From assembly GCA_013368325.1 (NCBI GenBank), contig JAACJK010000165.1, positions 1,088,088-1,152,087 on the forward strand: DNA of 64,000 nt, written 5' to 3'. Positions 43,336 through 53,350 of the stretch are shown piece after piece; the first letter of the stretch is position 1; each line of letters begins with the position of its first letter. Position numbers and translations under genes: made by a program. The stretch is from Ephemerocybe angulata (lineage: Eukaryota > Basidiomycota > Agaricomycetes > Agaricales > Psathyrellaceae). The notes beneath the pieces are model-generated. The model had not been told where the DNA came from. It did not search any database and was given only the letters and a program-made list of their open reading frames with translations.

Positions 43336-45514
43336 CTACTTGGCATCAAGGGCGCTCATCATCTGAGCCAGCTCCTCTGGACCCGGAGAACGCATCAGTG
43401 TGGGGAGACTTATAGCACTGCTTACCCATTAGCAGAGCCAACTATGAGGGAGAAAATGCTTACTGGTAACGGAAAATCGCATGGGTGACTTTGTAACCAT
43501 CGCCGCTTGGGGAGCCAGTTAGAAAGGCGTAGACCTCACTGACCAGATCCCTGTTGACCCGGAATAAAACTTGGACCCTATGAGTCCCTTCGCCCATGTC
43601 TCTCTCCCAATTTGTAACGCGTGCATCGTCGATCGAATCTCGGTCAATCCAACTCGGTGCCTCGTTCCTTTCAACAGGCATGGTGCTTGTGTAAGTGAGA
43701 TCAAAGAATGTCGGCAGCCTGGGGAGCTTCACGTTTACGAGGTACTGAATCAACTTGAGTTGCTCGCACTTGAACGATTCTCCCGAGTCCGAAGCACGGT
43801 CTAAGTGGGGTTTAGAGAGAGTAGAAGCCATAGTTGAGATGCAACGTACAGAGAGTCTTTCCCAGAGCTGCCTTGCACTCTTTGGAGTGGTACCTCTGCC
43901 AATCTTCTTGCTGACACTTCCCCGAGCAGTACACGACCTCCTGGCAGCCCGAGCAGCGCTGAACATCACAGTCGCCCCCAACCCTACTAACGTGCTTTGA
44001 ATTCGCCATCAGCTTAGGATACACATCTGAGAGAGCACACCCATACCTTTGAGTTACTGCACAGAATGTCTGGACTAATTGAGGGCAGGCCTGTCATAGA
44101 CCAGCCAATATGGAGGACCTCCCAAGCCAATCTGACGACAGGATCATTGCTTAGGGGTACGCAGGGGTGCCCCCTGACAGAGTTTGGAGAGAAAGGGATA
44201 TACGGAATGAGGTGTCCCAAGGACCCTTCAAGGGAAAGGATCACCAGATGGTGCGTCCCGTCGCCGGAGGTGCTACGATAAGCCCGGGCCAGCGCAAGGA
44301 AAAGGCCCGTCTGGACTAGAGGTCGCACCATCTTCCTGGGCCTTGTTGCACAAGCAAGCCCCACTACCTGCGCCAATCCTGCAGCTATCAAACACCATAC
44401 CTCCTCGTCGGGGCTATACTGGCAGACAGAGTTGAGAAGGCTAGTCAGAACAGTACCCATCCACATGAAAAGCTTCACTGCTCTTGCATCCCAGGGCAAT
44501 CGCCTCCCGCCCAGCACAGCACATGTCAGCCTGATGACGAGCTCGACCAATCCTCCACCACAAGTGAAGTCCCGTAGATTTTGGGTTTCCAGCCCGATCC
44601 TTGGGCAGACCTCCCTAACCAGCCTGCTCATGGCGTCTGCCCATTCGCCCCGCCTCATGCCAACCCTGGCATGGAGGCATTCGAGGAACCAGTACGCATG
44701 AGAATCGACGAGATACACCTGCACAAGGACCACGACAGCTCGGGATCGCAGATGCCCGCGAATGTAGACCCCCTCGGTCTCTTCTCCTCTTTTGGCACTG
44801 GTGTAAAGCCAGTGTATGACCAAGGTAATGGAATCCTTCCGAAGCATCAGAGCGCTCGGTACTTGGCTACCGGTTCGGTTTTCGTAGACGGCTCGCAGCA
44901 ATTCCGCCGCATACTGCGTCGCCACGTCCACGTCCGCCAGATCGGTGGCCCGCTGGATGATGGCGTCCCAGCCTCCCGCGATTGCACCGTACACCCTCTC
45001 CATGACATGGTCTGGCGCGTCAAGCCTGGCTAACTCTCGCAGATCCGCCAGCATAACCCTGAATGGCTCACCCCCACCCCACGCCTTGACTCCTTCCTTC
45101 AAAACTGTGACTGTCTTGATGATCTCCTGGCACAACCGCTCATGCTTCTAGCACGTTACACATAGAGCTCTTTGAACAGGGAGGAGGGTCTGCACCTTTT
45201 TGGTTGCCACAGATATGCCCTTGCTTCACGTTTTAATATGTGTCTCTGGTGCCAAACTATCTCCAACACACACCTGTGGTTTGGGTCGAGTGCTGTTGCC
45301 GTCCATCGTCGCAAATGTGAAGAGAGGGGACAAGGGGAATACCCATGCCTGTTTTCTTTTATAGATGTAGGTCAGCTCAAGTGCCTTCCCTGTCATTATT
45401 CAAGCGCCTTCCCTGTCATCGCTCGAGCTTCCTGGTCCTGAATACTAGATTAGCGCCTGACCGACAGCCATCAACTTACATAAGCAATTCTCTGATGGCT
45501 TTGATCTCGGACAT
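43336..45514 (-). CDS. MYND zinc-finger protein
   Basis: Minus-strand exons: a long one ending at the donor near 44035 (helical, from HERLCQEIIKTVTVLKEGVK to LPSISPDILCSNSK), then the MYND exon (CDVQRCSGC...YCSGKCQ...W..YHSKEC), then an exon down to about 43464, and a likely last exon 43336-43408 (PGPEELAQMMSALDAK, stop). The Cys/His spacing C-x2-C, C-x3-C, H-x3-C fits MYND fingers, which mediate protein-protein contacts. The large helical N-terminal part plus C-terminal MYND is common in mushroom gene families of unknown role. The start is unsure: ATG 45514 (MSEIKAIRELL) with a good GTAAGT donor is a candidate, but the exons joining it to 45135 are not resolved. Confidence 0.72.
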
Positions 45515-45613
45515 TGCCGGCCCCCTGTCTTGCAAAGGTAACGATGTACAACTGGAAGGCCGTCGCCGTTACTGTACTTGTATTCTTCCATGCTCTGTAA
45601 TGTTACGCCTATG

Positions 45614-45631
45614 TGTCCCGCCAGCGGGACA
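45614..45631. repeat. Palindrome copy 8 of 8
   Basis: TGTCCCGCCAGCGGGACA, perfect; outer bases extend it to GTGTCCC...GGGACAC. Confidence 0.9.
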
Positions 45632-46135
45632 CAGTTTTATTACCATGTCAGTGGAGGGTTGGCAAGTCTTGGTTATATATTCTCGACGCATTGCGTGCTG
45701 GCGCGGGCCAGAAAACGGCATTGTGGACTTCTTGGAGATATCCGACTGCTTGGCTTCTTGCCCGAAGCCTCCATATGAAAATCGATCCAAGAACCCAGGA
45801 GTCCCACCCTTAATAAAGTAAAGTGGAGAACAACACCCCACCAGCCATGCTCTCCCTAGTCGTCCAAAAGCTCCCCGAGATCCAGTGGATTTCGGACAAC
45901 CCTTGCTCTGTCCCAGCCCGTGGGTGTAACAGGCGGCCTTCGTGACCATCTGCTGACTTTTATCTAGTTCCCCAGAGGGAGAACATTCTTGCGTGCCTTT
46001 TGCAAGACGAGCGTGGGCTTTCAATCTACTGCGCTGAGGTTCTGGTATGTGTATCGTGCGTCGTACTATACCCTGCTGATGCATTATAGCTTCCCTCCAA
46101 ATTGCTGGTGGCGGTCACAGCAATAGTCTCAGCAG

Positions 46136-47184
46136 CACTTGCAAGACCTCGAGGCGAAATTGGATCCATCTTTATGTCCGCACAGCACCCGCACCGCCTT
46201 TTTATTACAGGAAAATCCTCGGAGCATGTCAGTGCTCTGTTCAGTGGAAACTGCATGTCTATCTGCATGGTCCCCTCCAACCTGAAAGGAGCCCTTCATG
46301 AAAGACGAAACTACAGCCGGCTTGGGCCGGGACAATGGGTGGACGTGTTCTACTCACAAACAGGACGCCTGGGACAGAAGAAGGTCGTGAGATCAGTGGG
46401 GTTTGTTGTTCGACAATTGAGTGTATCCTGGAGGTACCGTACCCTCTACGTGGTCCCTGTGTTTCATGGTTTTCCCGCCGGAACCCCAGCCACTCCAGAG
46501 CTCGTTGCCTCTCTACCGTTTCACTCACCCCCTTTCCTACCCTACCGGCTGACTGCCCACCCCCCTGGAGGTGCAGGTGCTTTTGCCAGTCAAACACCCC
46601 ATGGGTGTCGGTCCTTCTATCACCAGATAGAGCTAATCTCAGTCAACATCAAGCAGATTACGGTCTCTCAGACTGGGCCAAGCCCTGCCCAGCTTGAGCT
46701 CTTCTCCTCTTCTCTTCCCAATTTCACGAGCCACGAAGCGCACAAAGCACTATCCGTCTACTCCGACCCCAGCCCAGCCAGCACCTGGGCCAAGCTCATC
46801 GCAGGTCCCTGGGCAGGACATGTTGTCCGACTCGGAGCAGACGCCAATGCTCAAACCTGCCCAGCTGGGAGTGTTCTGGCTATCCAGCAAGCTCACAACA
46901 TACACCGTGGACATTATGAGAGGAATATTGTGGTTTCCCGCGCCTTCCTGCGCCACCGGCCTGTAGAAGGCGATCGGGTCAGTTACCACCATGGTGGGAA
47001 GCTTTGCACGGGCTGGATTACCATGCTCAGTATTAGTGGCAGGTTTGAAGTCACATCCGAAACCATGGTGAGTCTATCCTCCTCATTTTGCAGCAAAATA
47101 CCCACGCAATTATAGAGCGACAAATTTTATCTGCGGGAGGAGGAGCTTGAACTGTCTCCCACCATACTATACGAGACGCCTTGA
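46136..47184 (+). CDS. SPT5-like NGN/KOW protein, paralogue C
   Basis: Exon 46136-47067 and last exon 47116-47184 (SDKFYLREEELELSPTILY, then ETP and stop). Upstream exons before 46136 are likely but unresolved. NGN-like part: IGSIFMSAQHPHRLFITGKS with YSRLGPGQWVDVF; then SVNIKQI, a KOW-like turn (AKLIAGPWAGHVVRLG) and VEGDRVSYHHGGKLCTGWIT. The match to SPT5-type NGN (strand, SA...H..RLFI, helix, YxxLxxGxWVxV) is good. It converges on paralogue D, with only 5 bp between the two stop codons. Confidence 0.65.
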
Positions 47185-47189
47185 AATAT

Positions 47190-48339
47190 TCATGTGGACA
47201 TGACACCATATAGGGAATCAGCGAAATCAATGTCTTCTGGGCGTAAGCGGAGCTGCTGTGTCTGCAAAAAAGGCATGTAAGCAGCGCACATTGGACGGAG
47301 CTCTAGCAAGCGCTCACCGTTTCCTCTCGTGAAACAAGCACATTCCCGTACACATCATAGCCAACAACCCACCCCCGCTCTCTGCTCTCAGACAGCACCA
47401 CCCTGTCCATGTACATTGGGCACCATTGTACATGGTTCACTGGCACGTCCACCTCCACAAATTTTCCACTGTTCTCCTCTGCGATTTCGACTAGAACACG
47501 ACCTGGTAGGCCTGACCTACGATGGTATCCGACGTGCCCAACAAAACTGCCTTCCAGCAGCTTTATCTTTCGCATCACACCGTCGCTGGGTGCCTCGAAT
47601 TGCTCCAGGTTTAGCTGTGCCTGTGCGAGGATAACATGGTCCTCCAGGGCCTCGAGCAGCCGATCGCGGTCACTCGTGCTGATGGCCACTGCGCCACGGA
47701 AGGCCTGCTTGATGTTTATAACAGTGGGCTGTACGACTCCCCCTTCCTCTACAACAAGCACTGCAACCGTCTTCTGTTCGTCGAGCCCACGAGTTACAAC
47801 TCCGGGGATGGGGACGATACCTTCCCTTCTCATCTGGAGGACATGAATCCAGCTCCCAACCGACACACGCGTGTAGTTGAGGTCTTCGTTCAGGCGGAGA
47901 GACTGGTCAATTCGGTACATGTTTGTCGAGTTTGTTCCCAAAAGTCGGGCTGCCTTTTTCTTGTTTGATGTTGCTATAAATAGGCCGTTCGGATGCCGGG
48001 GTGAAGCCAAGACCGAGAAGAAGCAGCTGTACGTGCTGGGCTTCTTTAGGGCCTGTGATTCGAGCTCGAGCAAGAACTTGGAGGATGTTGGACAAAACTT
48101 GACGTCATCAGCAGGACACTCGTACCCCAGCTGCCCATTCTCACCCAGCCCTCGGCATAGTAGGTTTCTACATCTGCATCCGCTTCTCCTGGAAATTGTA
48201 GACGCAGATTTTCTCTACTAGCCGCGCCAGAATCCATCCAAGGTAAAGGGTTGCTGGAGGCCTGCCTTATTTCAGCACATGCGTTCGAGCTAGGGGCAGG
48301 GAGACTCACCCCATCTTCGCCTATCTTGCGATCTATCAT
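47190..48339 (-). CDS. SPT5-like NGN/KOW protein, paralogue D
   Basis: The main minus-strand exon starts downstream of 48120 and ends at 47318; the last exon is 47190-47261 (TQQLRLRPEDIDFADSLY...). NGN-like FFSVLASPRHPNGLFIATSN, VSVGSWIHVL, VINIKQAF, KOW-like IKLLEGSFVGHVGYH and YMDRVVLSESRERGWVVGYD. The first exon is probably at 48339 (MIDRKIGEDG before a GTGAGT donor), with small exons between; those junctions are not settled. An AT-repeat at 48514-48530 lies upstream. Confidence 0.62.
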
Positions 48340-48513
48340 GGTTGTGGAGTAGAGGCAAGGTAGGCATGTTCTGGGTGTGCAAAGTTTATGGCAAATCTCA
48401 AGATCAGGCACCTCTTTTGGCCAGAAAAGGTTGGGGCCCATATTCAGTAGCTATATCTCCCAAAGCATTTGGGTGGTCTCAGGAAGCCGTTCAATTTCAC
48501 GTCGTGTCCTGGG

Positions 48514-48530
48514 TATATATATATATATAT
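48514..48530. promoter_or_regulatory. TA-repeat between divergent genes (shared TATA-like element)
   Basis: A run of alternating T and A lies between paralogue D (minus, start ~48339) and the gene starting at 48644 (plus). A similar run sits between the divergent genes at 52325 and 52616. Confidence 0.45.
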
Positions 48531-48643
48531 TGCAACTGGATATCGCCCATGCCCAGGACGAAAATGCCCCAGTCCATGGATATCCGTGTGAATATTGGTG
48601 TGTGTCCACATACAACCTCTGTAGGCATACTGAACAGTTCTAG

Positions 48644-49279
48644 ATGACGTCTGTGCCCAGCTGGATTGTCGACCTGCAGTGGTGAAAAAGATACTGGTGT
48701 GTTGCCTCTCTATGCTGTAAATTTACCCACTCAAATTTCTGCAGGGCACCATTGCTGAAGAGTGCTCGACGATGGGCATCCCTGAAATGGGAGAGGCTGT
48801 GGGGTATATCCTCGGACATGTCACGAAATGGGTATGTAATAGCTCAATTTGGAAGCCTCCCAGCTCAGACGCTGTTCCAGGTCATAGAGAAGCACCCAGA
48901 AGCCCTGTCTGACTGCGAAACGCACAAGAAGATTGTTTCTCTTTTAGTGGGCCACCATCACCGAGAGAAATTCTTGGAGGACCAAGGCCCCGAGCCTGCC
49001 CCGGTTACGTCGGACGCGCGGTGTCCTGATGAGCTCGAATACCCCGAGTTTCAGGCGCCTGTTCTCGACTTTTTGCAGTCGGTGGATGACAAGCTTGAGC
49101 ATTGGGTTGGAGTCTTGAGCGACTGCGGCGTTAGAGGGGAGGACGACCTCGCCAGGGTCAAACGGCTCCCAGAGCACGCCATATCCAGGCTGCTGGACAA
49201 GTGCCTGGCAAAGTCGGACGGGAAAGCAACAGAACTAGAAGCAGAACTCATCCTCCTTGCCCTAATGGAGACCAAATGA
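48644..49279 (+). CDS. Small uncharacterised helical protein
   Basis: The reliable part is GTIAEECSTMGIPEMGEAVG ... GHVTKW, a 37-nt intron (about 48832-48868), then TLFQVIEKHPEALSDCETHK to the stop at 49279, an acidic helical protein of about 170 residues. The first exon is probably the ATG at 48644 (MTSVPSWIVDLQ), but the junction near 48680-48745 is not in phase by the simplest reading. No family recognised. Confidence 0.5.
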
Positions 49280-49300
49280 TGTTAATATAAATTCTTTGAC

Positions 49301-50730
49301 ATGCCCTGCTGGTCTCCGACTTCCCGGTTTTTACGTGGCGCAGGCTTCCGTTGGAAGAGTGCACATCGAGATGAGAAGAGGGAAGATGTTCTCCCAGATC
49401 CGGTCTGCGCAGCCTGCTCTAATTCCACTGTCAGTATCCTCGGCGCCTACCCCGTCTGCAAGTCTGCGATATTCTTTGGCACGTTTATGTACAAGATGCT
49501 ATGCGTAGATCTCGCTAATGACGTTATTTTGTAGATGCTATTCCCGCCGTCACACAGACGGGCTCGTACGCACAACGCAGCGTGCTATATACCAGCCCAC
49601 CTCTGGCACCCACCTCAGGGATCGCAATGCGTGAATGGCTGTTTGATCCAAAGGCAGTGAGTGGTCCGTGTAATCAGGTTGTGGCTTGGGCTAATGCAGT
49701 CACAGACTAGGGCCGAAATCCAGGCGATATGCGACGCAACACCCGCACACGAGAACTTGAGGGTGGTCATGTCCACCGGCCTCGGAACGTGTTGCTTGGT
49801 CTATGCAGAGACTGGCGTGCGTGCTTAGGGTCTGCCCGATTCCATGATTCTGACATTGAGGTAGTCTGATATCGTCAGCGTTCTGACGCGTGCAACTGCT
49901 CGTCCACAAGACTGTGCAGATGTGGCGTCCATACTCGTGTCCCGCCGCCACCCCACTGGCCTCTTTTTCACGGCGCAGAGCTGCCTGAGTGTTGCCCGAA
50001 TTGTTGGACAGCATCCTTCGAAATGCCCCTCGATGAATTTGGAACTGCTTCCTCTGCTGGACGAAGTGCTCAATTATCCACAGGTACAACTGGGTTGCTG
50101 GGTGTGCACACCGTCATCGCCGCCGCCTGGCATTCGGGGCTTTGTAACGGGCACGACTGATGTTCAGGAACAGGTCGAAGTTACGGGAGTTGTACTAGGA
50201 ACGGGGACCATCCAGAAGGTTTGGGTGGACGTCAAATCCGTTCGTCGATGGCGATCGCAGCCAATGGACGAGGAGATGGAGATGTTCATCACCTATTTTC
50301 GCTACAAGGGGTCCAATATTGCATGGGTCCAAGCCCAAAGCAATTTGCACCACTTTACACGGCGCTCATTCGTTGAAGGAGGCAGGGTGAAAATCGTAGA
50401 TGGCCCTTTGATGGGCCATGTCATGACAGTGCTTCAGATCCCTCCCTCAGGGCCCATACCCGGAACGATTGACGGAAAAAGTGCGGTGGGAATTCCGGTG
50501 CACTATCTTCAAGCGTCCCCCCAGGCTATGGACCGTGTGGTATTTTCAGTAGATGGCGAGGAGATGCGCGGATGGATGGTGAAAAGGGATGAATACAGCA
50601 ACCTTGTAGTGTATGGAGAGGACACTGTGAGTATACTACCGCTGTGTGGTTTACAGTCCTCGACTGACCCGTCAACCAGGGAGACTATATGCACCTGAAC
50701 CCATTGCGGGTGCGGTTTTGCAGGAGGTAG
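49301..50730 (+). CDS. SPT5-like NGN/KOW protein, paralogue E
   Basis: Best member of the family here. Likely exons: 49301-49429, one around 49535-49657, one around 49707-49810, main exon about 49919-50627, and 50680-50730 (GDYMHLNPLRVRFCRR, stop). NGN-like ASILVSRRHPTGLFFTAQS with VQLGCWVCTP; VWVDVKSVRRW; a clear KOW motif (GGRVKIVDGPLMGHVMTVL); and AMDRVVFSVDGEEMRGWMVK. It converges on the family X gene 43 bp away. The 5' exons are tentative, since one junction does not keep phase. Confidence 0.65.
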
Positions 50731-50773
50731 TCCAAACTTTCTCGCATTTGGAACAATATGTCTACGTCTAATT

Positions 50774-52325
50774 CTAGTTGCTCTCGTCCTCCTCATATTC
50801 TTCATCCTCTCCGTCCTCCTCGTCCTCTTTTTCCTCTTCCTGGTCTTCGTCGTCCTCGTCATTGTCAGTCCCGTTCTCAACTTCGCCGTCGTCTTCGACC
50901 GCCAAGTGTTCCAGGTCAGGTCTGCTATCAAGCACGTCTTTTACCCATTTGGCTGTCTCTTTTCCGCACGCGTGCTTGCAGAGCCGATAGATCAGACGGA
51001 TGCACTTCTCGTCCGAAGTCTCCACCCAAGCCCTGACCGCGCCAGCGGTGTCTTCTGCGTCGCTAACTGTGTCGTATTTCTCCCTAAGCTTGTCGAGGTA
51101 ACCGCTCTGCTCCACCAAGGTGTGCTGGTGTTTTGTTACGTGCCTGATCAAGGAGGCAGTCGCGGTGGTACTCATGGGCCCGCCTCCAGTGTTGTGTGGA
51201 TGGAAAAGGCGTGGCAGAAGTGCGACAGCTCCAAACTAGTCATACTGTCAACACGAGAATGGGAGTATGCGCGGGTCTTGCACTCACCTTCTTCCACAGA
51301 CGGAGGAGGGCGTTGCGCTGGCTGACAGCTTTCCTCTGAGACTTTACAAAGGGCGTCATACGTCGTCCAATGGCCCGCGTCGGGTTCGTGTAGCGGCGCT
51401 TGTTCAGTTCAATGAACTTGCTGTGTGTGGTGTGAAATAGATCCCGATGGAACTTGTTCTTCCATCCGCGTTCACCCCGGTTGCGACTATTCCACAGTAT
51501 GGCAAACCGAATGCCCGCGACGGCTCCCACAATACTGTTGATCCATGAGCTCAGATCATTGCGTGAGTCGCTGCGGTAGAGCGCCTTAGGGAGGCTCGTG
51601 AGTGCTATCCGTAGGGAAGAGATGGTCACTTACTTCGCCCAGCGCCGCCATCTTGTCACCCGAGGGTCCCTGGCCCAGGTCTATTGCCCGATATTCTTCT
51701 GCCATCTCAGCCCAGAGCGACTCGGTAACACCAAGTTCGGCCAGGGTCACCGCGATAGTCCTGGCTCTGTTCAGTCTGGGAAGTCGAAATAGGGTCTGAA
51801 ATGCTCTTTTGACTTCGTCTTTGGCGGCTCGGCTGTTGCGCAGGCTCGTCACATCAAGCAGGGTCTCCTCAAGGCCGATGGGGGCATCTTCGATGGCCCT
51901 GATCATGCCCAGGAGCCTTTCCTTGGTCTGGCTGGGTGAGCGGAGGCGCGCCTGATGGCTACTAGGAGAGGCTCACATCCTCGGGTTTCTTTTTCTTGGG
52001 CGCCTTCTCGGCAGCAGCGCCTGGGCAATTTCACTCGGTGTTGGATACTAGTACGGGCAACCCACTCACTGGCTACCGGCTGAGAGCTCTCAGGAGCGGA
52101 TGTCTGAGAAGTTGGCTGCTGGCTGCCCTGCGTCGATGGGAGAGCGTCGTACTGCACACACAACCGATCGACTACCCGCATGGCCTTTTCAATCTCTTGT
52201 TTCGTTTTTTTCAGCAACCTCTGGTCCGGAGGGGCGTCTTCATCGAATTCGGTCTCCAGATTTCGGGACAGCTTTTTCAAGGTTTTCGCGGCCTCGAGGG
52301 TTGCTTTAGACATGGCGGTAGACAT
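50774..52325 (-). CDS. Uncharacterised helical protein, family X member 2
   Basis: From the ATG at 52325 (MSTAMSKATLEAAKTLKKLS) the frame follows short GT-AG introns through KAPKKKKPED, ERLLGMIRAIEDAPIGLEET, GDKMAALGE, a segment parallel to the gene at 40226 (FAILWNSRNRGERGWKNKF, RNALLRLWKK) and ends in a long Asp/Glu run (EEDGEDEEYEEDESN, stop at 50774). The acidic tail is absent from member 1. The N-terminal basic patch could be a nuclear signal. The function is unknown; shared residues suggest one domain of ~100 residues is conserved. Confidence 0.65.
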
Positions 52326-52504
52326 GAGAGTGCGGCGGGCTCTGCCCCTGCTCCGTCCTCGGCTGGGGCTTCTATCAACAGGTTCTTTTCGATGACAGCT
52401 GTGCAACTTTGAGAAGAGGTGGAGGATCTGCGATGGAACTATACTTTTCATCTGGAAGCGGACAACGCGGCGGTGCTGCGCTTCCTTTTCACAGCGACTG
52501 CTCT

Positions 52505-52527
52505 CATATATATATATATATATATCC
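52505..52527. promoter_or_regulatory. TA-repeat between divergent genes
   Basis: (TA)n of about 23 bp, ~90 bp before the ATG at 52616 (plus) and ~180 bp before the ATG at 52325 (minus). Confidence 0.45.
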
Positions 52528-52615
52528 CCTCCCTCAGTCTGTTCCTCCGAGTTCGTACCGAGGTATGGTCTTTCTTTTATTCCCGACATCATGTTGAGAG
52601 CTCTGCCCTCTAGCG

Positions 52616-53112
52616 ATGGACTGCGCAGAGACCTCTCCCCAAGCCACAGCGAACGCAGGCATGGTGACAACTCCTCCAGAGTCTCTTCCTCTCGACGCTC
52701 CCGACGCGCCTGGTCCAGCCTCTCCTCAAGAGTCAGAAGCACAGCTGCCTGCCGACGCGGGACCAAACCGAGATAGTACGCTATATCTTATGTCTTATTG
52801 GTATAAACCCTCAGCGACCTCCGCAGACGAACCACTGTGGATGACCGAAGCCGCCTTGGACTTGTACTTTGACCGATTCAACGGCGACCTTCTGGGATGC
52901 AGAGCTTGCGAGTAGGTCTCCCAGCTAGCACCAGAGTCTCCCCACTGACGTCCGCTCACAGTGCAGAAGATATATATACCGCCTTCAGAACCAACACCCC
53001 GAGAAGCGCGATACAGGACCACTTCCAGTCCGCCCACCCGGATCTCACAGAGCTCATATCCTACTGCACAGACGAGCTGATGGTGGAGCTCAAGAAAATT
53101 CTGTTCGAATAA
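52616..53112 (+). CDS. Small zinc-finger protein (BED-like), 148 residues
   Basis: Exons 52616-52911 and 52962-53112. A Pro/Ser/Glu-rich N-terminus precedes a finger: CRAC, about 20 residues, then HFQSAH, i.e. C-x2-C...H-x4-H with an aromatic YFDRF before it, as in BED-type fingers of transposon-derived proteins. The last residues (DELMVELKKILFE) are a helix. Probably DNA-binding; no transposase domain is attached. Confidence 0.6.
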
Positions 53113-53350
53113 ACTCATTTAGTTGTCGTGTATTCTCATACTTTTTGGCGAACGGCTTGACTTTTTTGAACCTGCATCGTGATAGACGAACTAAGTGAAT
53201 TAGTGTATACTGAGTGCTACAGGAATAGTCAGTGCTCCTCGATTGTTTCATCTATGCTCGCAGGTACCTATCTCAGTCACATGGTTATGCGCAATCCGGA
53301 ATGCATATTGCAGCACTGATAGAGAGGAGGTACAAAATCTATATAAATGC

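Noticed and set aside
49935..49950. TGTCCCGCCGCC as a ninth palindrome copy
   Set aside because: Only the left arm matches and it is coding sequence of SPT5-like paralogue E. The same applies to the half-match near 61660.
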